Below, piece by piece: positions 31,657-40,200 of a DNA stretch of 40,963 nt (position 1 is the first letter of the stretch; every line of letters begins with the position of its first letter). The translations under genes were made by a program, and so were the position numbers. The stretch covers positions 1-40,963 of the forward strand of contig CALVLT010000019.1 of assembly GCA_944340905.1 (NCBI GenBank), written 5' to 3'. The notes beneath the pieces are model-generated. The model was not told the DNA's origin and did not search any database. It saw nothing but the letters and a program-made list of their open reading frames with translations. This DNA is from an uncultured Clostridia bacterium (GTDB lineage: Bacteria > Bacillota > Clostridia > Christensenellales > Borkfalkiaceae).

Positions 31657-33846
31657 CTATCTGCGCTTTCCCTCCCGCTTGGCGGCGGGGTTCTTCATGG
31701 TGAGCGAGATGCGCTTTTTGCCCTCGTCCACCTCCTTCACCCAGACGGTGACGACATCGCCCACCGAGAGCACCTCGGACGGGTGACGGATGAAGCGGTC
31801 GCAGATCTGCGAGATGTGCACGAGGCCGTCCTGATGCACGCCGATGTCCACGAACGCGCCGAAATCGATGACGTTGCGCACCGTGCCCTTGAGTTCCATG
31901 CCCGGCTTTAAGTCCTTGATCTCCATCACGTCCGTGCGCAGGATGGGCGCGGGCAGTTCGTCGCGGGGATCGCGCCCCGGCTTTAAGAGTTCCTGCGCGA
32001 CGTCGCGCAGCGTCGGCACGCCCACGCCGCATGCCGCCGCCATCTTCTCCTCGCCGTACGCCCTGATGCGGTTTTTCAGCTCGGAAAGCCTGCCCGCGCG
32101 CACGTCCTCCTCGGTGTAGCCGCACAGCTCGAGCAGTTTTTCCGCCGCCCCGTAGCTCTCGGGGTGCACGGCGGTGTTGTCGAGGATCTCCTCGCTCTCG
32201 GGCACGCGCAGAAATCCCGCGCACTGTTCGAACGCCTTGGCGCCCAGCTTGGGCACCTTCAACAGCTGCTGCCGCGACGTAAAGCTGCCGTTTTCCTCGC
32301 GGTACTTGACGACGTTCGCCGCCGTACCCGCATTCAGCCCTGACACGCGCGCCAGAAGGGGCGCGGACGCCGTGTTCACATCGACGCCCACCGCATTCAC
32401 GCAGTCCTCCACCACGCCGTCCAGCGCCTCGGTGAGCCGCTTTTCGGGCATGTCGTGCTGGTACTGCCCCACGCCGATGGACTTGGGGTCGATCTTGACC
32501 AGTTCGGCGAGCGGATCCTGCAGCCGCCTTGCGATGGAGACGGCGCTGCGCAGATTGACGTCGAAATCGGGAAATTCCGCCGCCGCCAGCGGGGAGGCGG
32601 AATACACCGACGCGCCCGCCTCGTTGACGATGGCGTAGGAGACGCCCGCGTTCGCACCCAGCCCCGCGATGAGTTCGACGGTCATCGCCTCCGTCTCGCG
32701 GCTCGCCGTGCCGTTGCCGATGGCAATGTGCTTTACGCCGTCCTTTCTGATGAGCGCCGTAAGCTTTTCAATGCAGTCGCGCTTTTGCTTTTCGCCGTGC
32801 GTGGGATAGACGACGGTGGTGTCGAGCACCTTGCCCGTGCCGTCCACGACGGCGACCTTGCAGCCCATGCGATAGCCCGGGTCCAGCCCCATCGTGACGA
32901 ACCCCTTGACGGGGGGCTGCATCAGGAGCGGCTTTAAGTTGAGCGCAAACTGTCCGATGGCGCCCTCGCTCGCCGTCTCGGTGAGGGCGGCACGCACCTC
33001 GCGCTCCATCGAGGGAGCGATCAGGCGGTCGTAGGCGTCCGCGGCGGCGTTCTCCACAAAGGCGGTGGAGGCGCACTTCTTCTTCAGCACGCGGCGGTAT
33101 ACGCCCGCGAGCGCCGCGTCGCGGCTGAGCACGACGGCGACTTTCAGGACGCCCTCCTTTTCGCCGCGGTTGACGGCGAGCACCTGGTGGCCCTGGATCT
33201 GGTTGACGGGCGCGGTGAAGGCGTAATAGTTGCGGTAGACGGTATCGGCGGGGTTCTTTTCCGCCGCGACGGACACGATGTCCGCCCACTCGTTATAGAG
33301 CGCGCGCAGGTCCTTTCTGACGTCCGCATCGTCCGAGATGGTCTCCGCCACGATGTCCGCCGCGCCCGCGAGCGCCTCTTCCACGGAGGCGACGCCCTTT
33401 TCCTCGTCCACATATTCCTTGGCGGCCTCTTCGGGAACGGGGCAGTCGGGCTGCTGTGCGTACAGCAGCTCGGCGAGCGGGGCAAGCCCCTTTTCGCGTG
33501 CGACGGTCGCGCGCGTGCGCCGCTTCTGCTTGTAGGGGCGGTAGATGTCCTCGACCTCGGCAAGCGTCTTTGCCTCGTCAACGGCGAGCGCCAGCTCGGG
33601 CGTGAGCTTGCCCTGATTTTCAATGGAATTTTTGACCTCCTGGCGGCGCGCCTCGAGGTTCCTCAGATATGTAAGGCGGTCGGCAAGGTTGCGGATGGTC
33701 TGATCGTCCATCGCGCCGTGCATCTCCTTGCGGTAGCGCGCAATGAAGGGAACGGTGTTCCCCTCATCCAGCAGCGTGACGACGTTCTCCACATAGTCCT
33801 TGCGCTGCCCGAGTTCTTCCGAAAGTATTTCGGTGATCGTCTGCAT
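31657..33846 (-). CDS. tex: Tex-family S1 RNA-binding transcription accessory protein
   Basis: A 729-residue protein. Domains in order: Tex N-terminal helical region (about 1-200), YqgF/RNase H-like domain (about 320-450, GLDPGYRMGCKVAVVDG), helix-hairpin-helix pair (about 490-560, VNTASAPLLARVSGLNAGTAANVV), and a C-terminal S1 domain (about 648-718, ELKGTVRNVIDFGAFVDIG). Tex homologues bind RNA and RNA polymerase and affect transcript elongation and termination. The ATG at 33846 has GGAGAG upstream; the longer frame runs into the promoter. Transcribed from its own consensus promoter. Confidence 0.95.
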   Translation of the reverse strand: MQTITEILSEELGQRKDYVENVVTLLDEGNTVPFIARYRKEMHGAMDDQTIRNLADRLTYLRNLEARRQEVKNSIENQGKLTPELALAVDEAKTLAEVEDIYRPYKQKRRTRATVAREKGLAPLAELLYAQQPDCPVPEEAAKEYVDEEKGVASVEEALAGAADIVAETISDDADVRKDLRALYNEWADIVSVAAEKNPADTVYRNYYAFTAPVNQIQGHQVLAVNRGEKEGVLKVAVVLSRDAALAGVYRRVLKKKCASTAFVENAAADAYDRLIAPSMEREVRAALTETASEGAIGQFALNLKPLLMQPPVKGFVTMGLDPGYRMGCKVAVVDGTGKVLDTTVVYPTHGEKQKRDCIEKLTALIRKDGVKHIAIGNGTASRETEAMTVELIAGLGANAGVSYAIVNEAGASVYSASPLAAAEFPDFDVNLRSAVSIARRLQDPLAELVKIDPKSIGVGQYQHDMPEKRLTEALDGVVEDCVNAVGVDVNTASAPLLARVSGLNAGTAANVVKYREENGSFTSRQQLLKVPKLGAKAFEQCAGFLRVPESEEILDNTAVHPESYGAAEKLLELCGYTEEDVRAGRLSELKNRIRAYGEEKMAAACGVGVPTLRDVAQELLKPGRDPRDELPAPILRTDVMEIKDLKPGMELKGTVRNVIDFGAFVDIGVHQDGLVHISQICDRFIRHPSEVLSVGDVVTVWVKEVDEGKKRISLTMKNPAAKREGKRR

Positions 33847-33888
33847 ATGCTCTCTCCTTTCTCCCGTGTCGGAACATGGTACCGTATG

Positions 33889-33917
33889 ATTATACCATGT
33901 CCGCGCGCGAATTTCAA
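33889..33917 (-). promoter_or_regulatory. Promoter of tex
   Basis: TTGAAA and TATAAT with a 17-base spacer on the minus strand, about 40 bases before the ATG. Confidence 0.75.
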
Positions 33918-33955
33918 TGCTTTTTTTACAAAAATCCGCGCACAAATTTGCGCCT

Positions 33956-34660
33956 TTACAGGAGCTGCTTAAGCTGCGCAAGCTGCGTGATGACCGCTTT
34001 CACCCGCACGCCCTGCGGCAGGGGCGCGCCGCGGCGGTTGAACCAGATGCAGTCCATGCCCGCGCCGTTTGCCCCCGCAATGTCGGAGGCGAGCGAATCA
34101 CCGATCATCAGGCATCTGTCCGCCGTCGTCCCCAGTGCGCGCAGCATGTGAGCAAAGAACGCCGCGTCCGGCTTGACCAGCCCCATCTCCTCCGAGACGA
34201 ACACCCGCTCGAAGATGGGGGCGAGCTGCGAGAGCCTGCCCGCCTGCATGGCGGCAAGCCCGTTGGTGGCAATGCACAGCCGGTAGCGCTGCGCAAGCGC
34301 CGTCAGCGTCTGCACGGCGCCCTCCACGGGATGCGCCGCAAGGGCGAGCGCCTCTTCAAACGCCCGTTCCGCCGCCTCCCTCTTTTCGCCCAGCCCGTAC
34401 ATGGTATCGGCAAAGCGCATGATCTCGCGGACATGGGTGTGGTATAATTCGTGATAGCGGCGGCGCAGTTCGGGCAGATGCACGTCGTTCAGCCCCAGCA
34501 TGCCCCAGTTCTTCGCGGAGAACGCCCAGCACGCCTCCACCATGTCCGCGCTCGCCTGCATGCCCGCCGCGGCAAACGCCGCGCGGAAGGCGCGCCGCTC
34601 GTCCGCGTCGAAGTCGATGACTGTATGGTCCGCATCAAAGATGAGATAGTCGTATTGCAT
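33956..34660 (-). CDS. HAD-superfamily hydrolase, YjjG-type (putative 5'-nucleotidase)
   Basis: A 234-residue HAD hydrolase with a helical cap. Motif I is FDADHTVIDFD with nucleophile Asp9 and acid/base Asp11, motif II IATNG, motif III the Lys in GLVKPD, and motif IV MIGDSLASDIAGA. The DADxT form of motif I and the cap size match YjjG, which dephosphorylates pyrimidine nucleotides including abnormal ones. The substrate here is inferred. GGAAGG lies before the ATG at 34660. Single gene; repeat material lies upstream. Confidence 0.88.
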   Translation of the reverse strand: MQYDYLIFDADHTVIDFDADERRAFRAAFAAAGMQASADMVEACWAFSAKNWGMLGLNDVHLPELRRRYHELYHTHVREIMRFADTMYGLGEKREAAERAFEEALALAAHPVEGAVQTLTALAQRYRLCIATNGLAAMQAGRLSQLAPIFERVFVSEEMGLVKPDAAFFAHMLRALGTTADRCLMIGDSLASDIAGANGAGMDCIWFNRRGAPLPQGVRVKAVITQLAQLKQLL

Positions 34661-34669
34661 CTGTATCCT

Positions 34670-34990
34670 TCCTGATTCAGAATTGGCAAACGGCGGGGTT
34701 CGATCCCCCCTGTCGCGCGGAGCGTACCCTCCCCCTTGAAACAAAGTGTTAAGGGGGGCGAAACCCCCTCATCACCGCCTACGGCGGAGCTTCCCCCCAA
34801 GGGGAAGCCTACTCCCTCAGTCACCTTCAGTGACCGAGGGAGTCCCTGCCCCCCTTAACGCCCGCAGGGCTTTAAGGGGGGTGTCACGAAGTGACGGGGG
34901 ATCGTTCCTTTTATTACCCCTCATCCGTCAGGCTCGCAAGCTCGCCTGACACCTTCCCCCCAAGGGGGAAGGCTACTAAGACAACGCACA
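34670..34990. repeat. Intergenic palindromic repeat cluster, copy 4
   Basis: The largest cluster, with no gene. It contains two TTAAGGGGGG-type palindromes (about 34731-34758 and 34851-34881), GTCACGAAGTGAC (34883-34895), the inverted repeat GTCACCTTCAGTGAC (about 34819-34833), and two CCCCCCAAGGGG units (about 34794 and 34956). Confidence 0.65.
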
Positions 34991-35002
34991 CACGGCAACG
35001 CG

Positions 35003-35206
35003 CTACCAGTCCTGCTTTTTCAGGCTCTTGTCCTTCACGTCGTCGTACTTTTCAAAATACGCCCGTTTCCATTCGGCGGGCGAGGGCGCATTCTCCTGCC
35101 CGCTGCAAAAGTCGAGGTATTCCTCCAGCTCCTCGGGCGTGAAATCCCCCTCGCACACCTCGCTGTCATAGCGAGAAAACAACTTCATCAGGTCGTACTG
35201 CGACAT
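35003..35206 (-). CDS. Unknown 67-residue acidic protein
   Basis: Not recognised. A small soluble protein, SQYDLMKLFSRYDSEVCEGD then FTPEELEEYLDFCSGQENAPSPAEWKRAYFEKYDDVKDKSLKKQDW, acidic in the middle and basic at the end, with two Cys. GGGAGGGG lies directly before the ATG at 35206, which supports translation; a longer frame to 35281 crosses a non-coding stretch. It follows the DUF4250 gene by about 60 bases and may be co-transcribed with it. Confidence 0.7.
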   Translation of the reverse strand: MSQYDLMKLFSRYDSEVCEGDFTPEELEEYLDFCSGQENAPSPAEWKRAYFEKYDDVKDKSLKKQDW

Positions 35207-35268
35207 AACCCCTCCCTTCCACACTGCACCCATGTTATCCACAACGCGGTTGTGGATAAGTGGATAAC

Positions 35269-35445
35269 TCACCGGAAACAATTGCCCGCCGCATCATAGC
35301 GGCAGCCGATGGCGGCAAGGCGCTCCTCCAGCTGCGCGCGGTCAAATTCCAGATCGTCGCACAGCGCGTCCAGCGAATCGTACGTATCGCGCAGTTTCAT
35401 GTTGACAAAACTCAGCAGCATCGCGCTGTCCTGCATCATTTCCAT
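35269..35445 (-). CDS. DUF4250 domain protein
   Basis: A 58-residue protein that matches the DUF4250 pattern through its length: QDSAMLLSFVNMKLRDTYDS, LDALCDDLEFDRAQLEERLAAIGCRYD, and a terminal NCFR. The family is small and widespread in clostridia; its function is unknown. The ATG at 35445 lies six bases after a TATAAT, so the mRNA is predicted to be leaderless; the intervening AGGGGC is too close to serve as a normal Shine-Dalgarno. It diverges from marR across about 130 bases. Confidence 0.85.
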   Translation of the reverse strand: MEMMQDSAMLLSFVNMKLRDTYDSLDALCDDLEFDRAQLEERLAAIGCRYDAAGNCFR

Positions 35446-35451
35446 GCCCCT

Positions 35452-35480
35452 ATTATAGCATACGCGGGGCGAAAAGGCAA
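35452..35480 (-). promoter_or_regulatory. Promoter of the DUF4250 gene (leaderless geometry)
   Basis: TTGCCT and TATAAT with a 17-base spacer on the minus strand; TATAAT is followed by AGGGGC and the ATG. Confidence 0.65.
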
Positions 35481-35501
35481 ACGGGCGTTCATGTGATTTG
35501 C

Positions 35502-35530
35502 TTGACATTTGCAAAAAGCGGGCGTATAAT
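35502..35530 (+). promoter_or_regulatory. Promoter of marR
   Basis: Perfect TTGACA and TATAAT with a 17-base spacer; the leader is about 42 bases and contains AGGGGAAA before the start. Confidence 0.85.
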
Positions 35531-35578
35531 CAACATGAACCGTTCGGCAGAACGCCGCAGCCGCGGCAGGGGAAAAAC

Positions 35579-36010
35579 ATGCAGCAATCACCGGAAGAAC
35601 AACTGATCACCGCCTGGGTGCGCCTGACGGGCATTTTCAAGAACACCCGCATCACAAAGGGCATGGTCTATAACGAGGCGATCGTCATGCTGGTCGCCTA
35701 CAACCGCTACCGCGAGGACGGCGTGGGCATGGTCTCGTTCAAGGAGATCGTCTCCGAGACGCGCATGCTCAAATCACTCGTCAACCGCACCATCGACTCG
35801 CTGGTCGCCAAGAACTTTTTAGAGCGCTGCGAAGGGAGGGACAAGCGCACCACCTTCGTGCGCATCCTGCCCGACAACATCGGCGCCTACCTTGCGGTGC
35901 ACGAACAGTCCCTTGCGCTTGCACGCAGCATGATCGACATCATCGGGGAAGAGGACACTGAGGCTTTCCTGCGCATCGCAGACAAGATCGCTGCGCACAG
36001 CAGGCATTGA
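35579..36010 (+). CDS. MarR-family transcriptional regulator
   Basis: A 143-residue winged-helix regulator. It begins QQSPEEQLITAWVRLTGIFK; the DNA-binding region (about 45-100) contains FKEIVSETRMLKSLVNRTIDSLVAKNFLERCEGRDKRTTFVRILP, with the basic wing RDKRTTFV. The C-terminal helix should complete the dimer interface. Targets are unknown; no transporter or enzyme gene is adjacent, and the divergent neighbour is DUF4250. The ATG at 35579 is chosen for AGGGG upstream and a consensus promoter; a longer frame starts before the promoter and is excluded. Confidence 0.88.
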   Translation: MQQSPEEQLITAWVRLTGIFKNTRITKGMVYNEAIVMLVAYNRYREDGVGMVSFKEIVSETRMLKSLVNRTIDSLVAKNFLERCEGRDKRTTFVRILPDNIGAYLAVHEQSLALARSMIDIIGEEDTEAFLRIADKIAAHSRH

Positions 36011-36020
36011 ATCGGAACGA

Positions 36021-36057
36021 ACGCGCGCCCGCGGCTTACAGCCGCGGGCGCGTTTTT
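36021..36057 (+). terminator. Terminator of marR
   Basis: CGCGCCCGCGGC, loop TTACA, GCCGCGGGCGCG, then TTTTT. Confidence 0.88.
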
Positions 36058-36068
36058 CTCTATACGTA

Positions 36069-36467
36069 TTAAGTTTTCAGGTTCTTTCCCATGCACACGG
36101 CGTCCATCTCGCAAAAACCGTGCGCGCGGTAGAAGGTGGACGCCTTCCCCTCGGCATGCAGCACGATGCGCACGTAGCCGCGGTAGCGCTCCAGCGCCGT
36201 GTACAACAGCGCCCTGCCCACGCCCTTCCCCTGCCAGGCGGGCGACACGAGCAGATAGTGGATGTAGGCGGTAATCTCGCCGTCGTCCATCGCCGCGAGC
36301 AGGCCGATGAGCTTTCCGCCGTCGCGCGCAGAGAGCACGGTCGGGAACCCCTGCATTGCCCGCACAAGGCGCTCGGGATACTTTGCCGATTCCCACCCGA
36401 CCGAGGAGAACAGCGCGCCCAGTTCCTCCGCCGTAAAATGTTTGTCGTCCGAATACGTCAGCATCAC
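36069..36467 (-). CDS. GNAT-family N-acetyltransferase
   Basis: A 132-residue acetyl-CoA-dependent acyltransferase. The acetyl-CoA-binding motif A is visible at about 72-90 as YLLVSPAWQGKGVGRALL (Q/RxxGxG/A). The preceding strand and the final segment FYRAHGFCEMDAVCMGKNL are typical of the fold. The substrate cannot be told. The start is taken as GTG at 36467, ten bases from AAAGGAG; the next codon is ATG and is nearly as likely. It follows the XRE-zinc-ribbon gene by 25 bases, so the two probably form an operon. Confidence 0.85.
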   Translation of the reverse strand: MMLTYSDDKHFTAEELGALFSSVGWESAKYPERLVRAMQGFPTVLSARDGGKLIGLLAAMDDGEITAYIHYLLVSPAWQGKGVGRALLYTALERYRGYVRIVLHAEGKASTFYRAHGFCEMDAVCMGKNLKT

Positions 36468-36492
36468 GTTCAGTATGCTCCTTTGCAGGCGA

Positions 36493-37125
36493 TCATATTC
36501 CGTCCGCGCCGCCCTGCTCTTCCTCCCGCAGGCGGCTCACGCACCAGCTCTTTCGGCCGCAGTACGGGCACTTCAGCCGCCGCTTTTTCGTCGTGTGCAG
36601 CGACCACAAAAAGGCGGAGAGCGTGGGCACGAAGGTCTTTTTGCACTTCGGGCAGGTGTACACCTCCGTGTTGACCGCCACGATCAGAATGGGCGCAAGC
36701 ACGGCAGAGATCCCCAAAAAAGCGCAGACGATAACGACAATGCGCGCCCATACGGGCAGATCGCAGAAGGCGGCGATGAAGATGAGGACAAGCCAGACGG
36801 CAACGCTCACCCAGCATGCCGCATTGCACACGATGACCTTTGTGCGCGGGTTCGTGCGGTCGCGGGCGAAATCCAGAAGCTGCTGCTCCGCCCGCCTGCG
36901 GTACTGCTCCCCCTCCAGCCGTTCGCCGCTGAGCAGCTCGTTGACGGTGATGCCCAACAGCTCGCACACGGGCAGCATCAGGCTGACTTCGGGCAGTCCC
37001 CGCCCCGTCTCCCACTTGGAGACCGTCTTTTCCGAAATGCCGAGCCGCTCGGCGAACGCGCTCTGCGTCCAGCCGCGCTCCGTGCGCAGCGCCTTGATGA
37101 ATTTCCCCGTCCGCACCTGATCCAT
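36493..37125 (-). CDS. Membrane-bound XRE regulator with C-terminal zinc ribbon
   Basis: A 210-residue protein with an unusual arrangement. An N-terminal Cro/C1 helix-turn-helix (about 5-65; WTQSAFAERLGISEKTVSKW) is followed by a linker and two transmembrane helices (about 104-121 and 128-151). A zinc ribbon closes the protein, with C158, C161, C186 and C189 (CPKC ... CPYC). It may therefore regulate transcription from the membrane and respond to a membrane or metal signal. GGGGAGG precedes the ATG at 37125. Located between a GNAT gene and the TIR-LRR gene, both on the same strand. Confidence 0.82.
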   Translation of the reverse strand: MDQVRTGKFIKALRTERGWTQSAFAERLGISEKTVSKWETGRGLPEVSLMLPVCELLGITVNELLSGERLEGEQYRRRAEQQLLDFARDRTNPRTKVIVCNAACWVSVAVWLVLIFIAAFCDLPVWARIVVIVCAFLGISAVLAPILIVAVNTEVYTCPKCKKTFVPTLSAFLWSLHTTKKRRLKCPYCGRKSWCVSRLREEEQGGADGI

Positions 37126-37266
37126 ACTGCCTCCCCGCGGTGGGCATGAACGCGCCCCGCACACCCCCATCCTATCATAAACGGCAGAAAAAATCCACCC
37201 ACGCTCCGTAGAGTGCCGTTCTTTTTGCAGAGCAGCCCCTGCGCCGCGGCGCAGTTTCTGCATGGC

Positions 37267-40200
37267 TCAATCGTCCCAGACGATCCTGTCTTTCAACGAT
37301 TCGTCCCAGCCCGCAGGCCACTCCTCCGGCTCTTTCGCATGACAGTAAATTTGCGCATTGTCGCAGCCATAGAATGCATCGCTCCCAATGCTCGTCACTG
37401 TGCTCGGAATGGTGATACTTATCAATCCCGCGCAACCCTCAAAAGCACTCCTTCCGATCCCTGTCACACTGTTTGGAATCGTGATGCTTGTCAATCCCGT
37501 GCAACCCGAGAAAGCATGCGACCCAATGCTCTTTACGCTGTTCGGAATCGTAATGCTTGTCAATCCTGTGCAATTCCAAAATGCGGACGATCCAATCTCC
37601 GTCATGCTGTCCGGAATTGTGATGTTTGTCAATCCCGTGCAACCATAGAATGCATACTCTCCAATGCTCGTCACGCTGTCCGGAATCGTGATGTCTTTCA
37701 ATCCCGTGCAATCCGAAAATGCCCAATCTCCAATGCCTGTCACGCTACCATCTGTTGGAATTACGCTTGTTTTGCAGCCTGCCACCAATACTTCTTCTTC
37801 CGTTTGGATCAGGCAATTCCCGTCGCTGTGACAAACTGGATTGTCGGGGTCTACAACAATGCTCGTCAATCCCGTGCAACCACCGAATGCCCCGCTCCCA
37901 ATGCTCGTTACACTGCTTGGAATCGTGATGCTTGTCAATCCCGTGCAACCATAGAATGCATACTCTCCAATGCTCGTCACGCTGTCCGGAATCGTGATGT
38001 CTTTCAATCCCGTGCAATCCGAAAATGCCCAATCTCCAATGCCTGTCACGCTACCATCTGTTGGAATTACGCTTGTTTTGCAGCCTGCCACCAATACTTC
38101 TTCTTCCGTTTGGATCAGGCAATTCCCGTCGCTGTGACAAACTGGATTGTCGGGGTCTACAACAATGCTCGTCAATCCCGTGCAACCACCGAATGCCGCA
38201 TACCCAATGCTCGTTACACTGCTTGGAATCGTAATACTTGTCAAGCCCCTGCATTCCACGAATGCATTATTTCCAATGCTCGTCACGCTGCTCGGAATGG
38301 AAATGCTTGTCAATCCCGTGCAACCATCGAATGCCCCGCTCCCAATCTCTGTTACGCTGTTCGGAATCGTGATGTCTTTCAATCCCGTGCAACCATTGAA
38401 TGCATAACCTTCAATGTTCCTCACGCTGTCCGGAATCGTGATGCTTGTCAATCCCGTGCACCACTGAAACGCACTATTCCCAATGCTCTTAACGCTGTTC
38501 GGAATTGTGATGCTTATCAAACCCTTGCACCCATCGAAGACACCATCTCTAATGTTCGTCATGCTGTCCGGAATCGTGATACTCGTCAATCCCGTGCAGC
38601 CACGGAATGCCTTGTCTCCAATCTCCGTTACACTATTTGGAATCGTTATGCTTGTCAGTCCCGAACATCCCTCGAATGCTCCCCCTTCAATGCTCGTTAT
38701 ACTGCTCGGAATTGTAATGCTTGTTAATCCCATGCAATAATTAAATGCTTTCTCCCCAATACTTGTCACGCTGTTCGGAATCGTGATGCTTATTAATCTC
38801 ATACTAAACTGAAACGCGCTATTCCCAATGCTCTTGACGTTGTTCGGAATGACGACATCGCCCCCCGTTCCCTTGTATTTTCTGAGAACGCCGTTTTCGA
38901 TCTCGAAATCACTCAACGGACTTGCCTTGGGCGCGGGTTTCGGCGCAGGGGTGGGCGCGAGAACGGGCTGTTCGGCAGGTTTTGCGGCTGCCGCTTGCGC
39001 CTGTTTCTTCAGCTTTTCCAGCTCGGCGCGCAGGGCGGCCGCCTCCTCCTCGGCTTGCCTCTTTTCCTCTTCCGCCCGCTTGCGTGCCTCCTCTGCCTTT
39101 TTCTTTTCTTCCTCAGCACGGCGCACTGCCTCCGCCTCGCGGCGTGCTTCCTCTGCCTTTTTACGTTTTATCTCTTCGTATTCCGCATACGTATCGACAA
39201 ATTCCCTGCCGCCGCATTCTGAACAGAACTTTGCCTTTTTTGCGTTCCCCGCACCGCAGGAGCGGCAGTATTTGACGTTGGCCGCAGGCGTTGCGGCAAG
39301 CAACTCCAAAATGCGTTTCGCAACAATATCCTTATCTTTGCAATATTCAAATCCAGCAAAAAATTCTTTTACAATGGCATCCGCTGCCGTGCCCGTATAT
39401 TTGTCGATAAGATACTCCACCCGCGGTCTCTTGACTTCCTTGGGCATTTTGGCATAGTTGCCGCGGTACTGCGGCGCCGCCTCAAAGTCACATTTCTGAA
39501 TATAAGAAAGTTCCTTCAAGGCATCGCAGTCGCGGCTGCGCGAGTTCTTTGACGATACAAACACAACCGTGCGACAACTGTCCATGGCGCTGCGCAGCTG
39601 CTCCTCGTAGTTCTGTATCGCACCGTGCTGCAGATTGCGCGCCGCCACAAAACAACTGATCTTCTGCGCCTCGAGCGCCTCCACCAGTTCCCCCACCTGC
39701 GCAATATCTTCATGGCTATAGGCAACAAACACGTCGCGCGGAATCGTCGCGTCATATATGCCCGCGTTCAGCTTTTCCGCCTCGCGCGCAAGTTGTTCGT
39801 TGCAGCGGCGGAACCCTTCCATATCCAGCCCCGCTGCTCCCGCGCGCGCCAGAAGATCGTTCACGGCAAGCAGCGTCTCCTCCCGCAGCGGGCGCAGCAG
39901 AAAGGCGAGCATATCCCAGATATACATGCTCTGCGCCTTGACGTCCGCGGCGTAGAGAAAGGCGTTCAGCCTGCGCGTATCCCTTCCCGTTGCCAGATCG
40001 CAGAACTGCGCAAAGAAGTCGTCGGGCAGATACGCCATGATGCCCTTGGCAAGGCGGGAAATTTCCGCACGGTCGTAAAATTCTTCATTGAATTCCACCC
40101 ACAACTGCTGACGAAGGTTGGCGACGCGCTCCTGTTTTTGCTCGTCCAGAAGGCGCGCCATCTCGTCCGCGACGCGGCGGGCATCTTCTGCCTGATACTC

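Noticed and set aside
35535-35605. A leaderless start at the ATG four bases after the marR -10 box
   Set aside because: That ATG opens a frame of about 23 codons out of frame with marR; the ATG at 35579 has AGGGG and gives the full MarR domain.
37213-38727. Plus-strand frame of 504 codons opposite the LRR region
   Set aside because: It is the mirror of the 69-base repeats (recurring RNRDACQSRAT-like units) with no promoter or ribosome binding site; it is generated by the repeat structure.
37380-38870. A CRISPR array, because of the regular repetition
   Set aside because: The 69-base repeats are degenerate, have no spacers and translate in one frame into BspA-type LRR.
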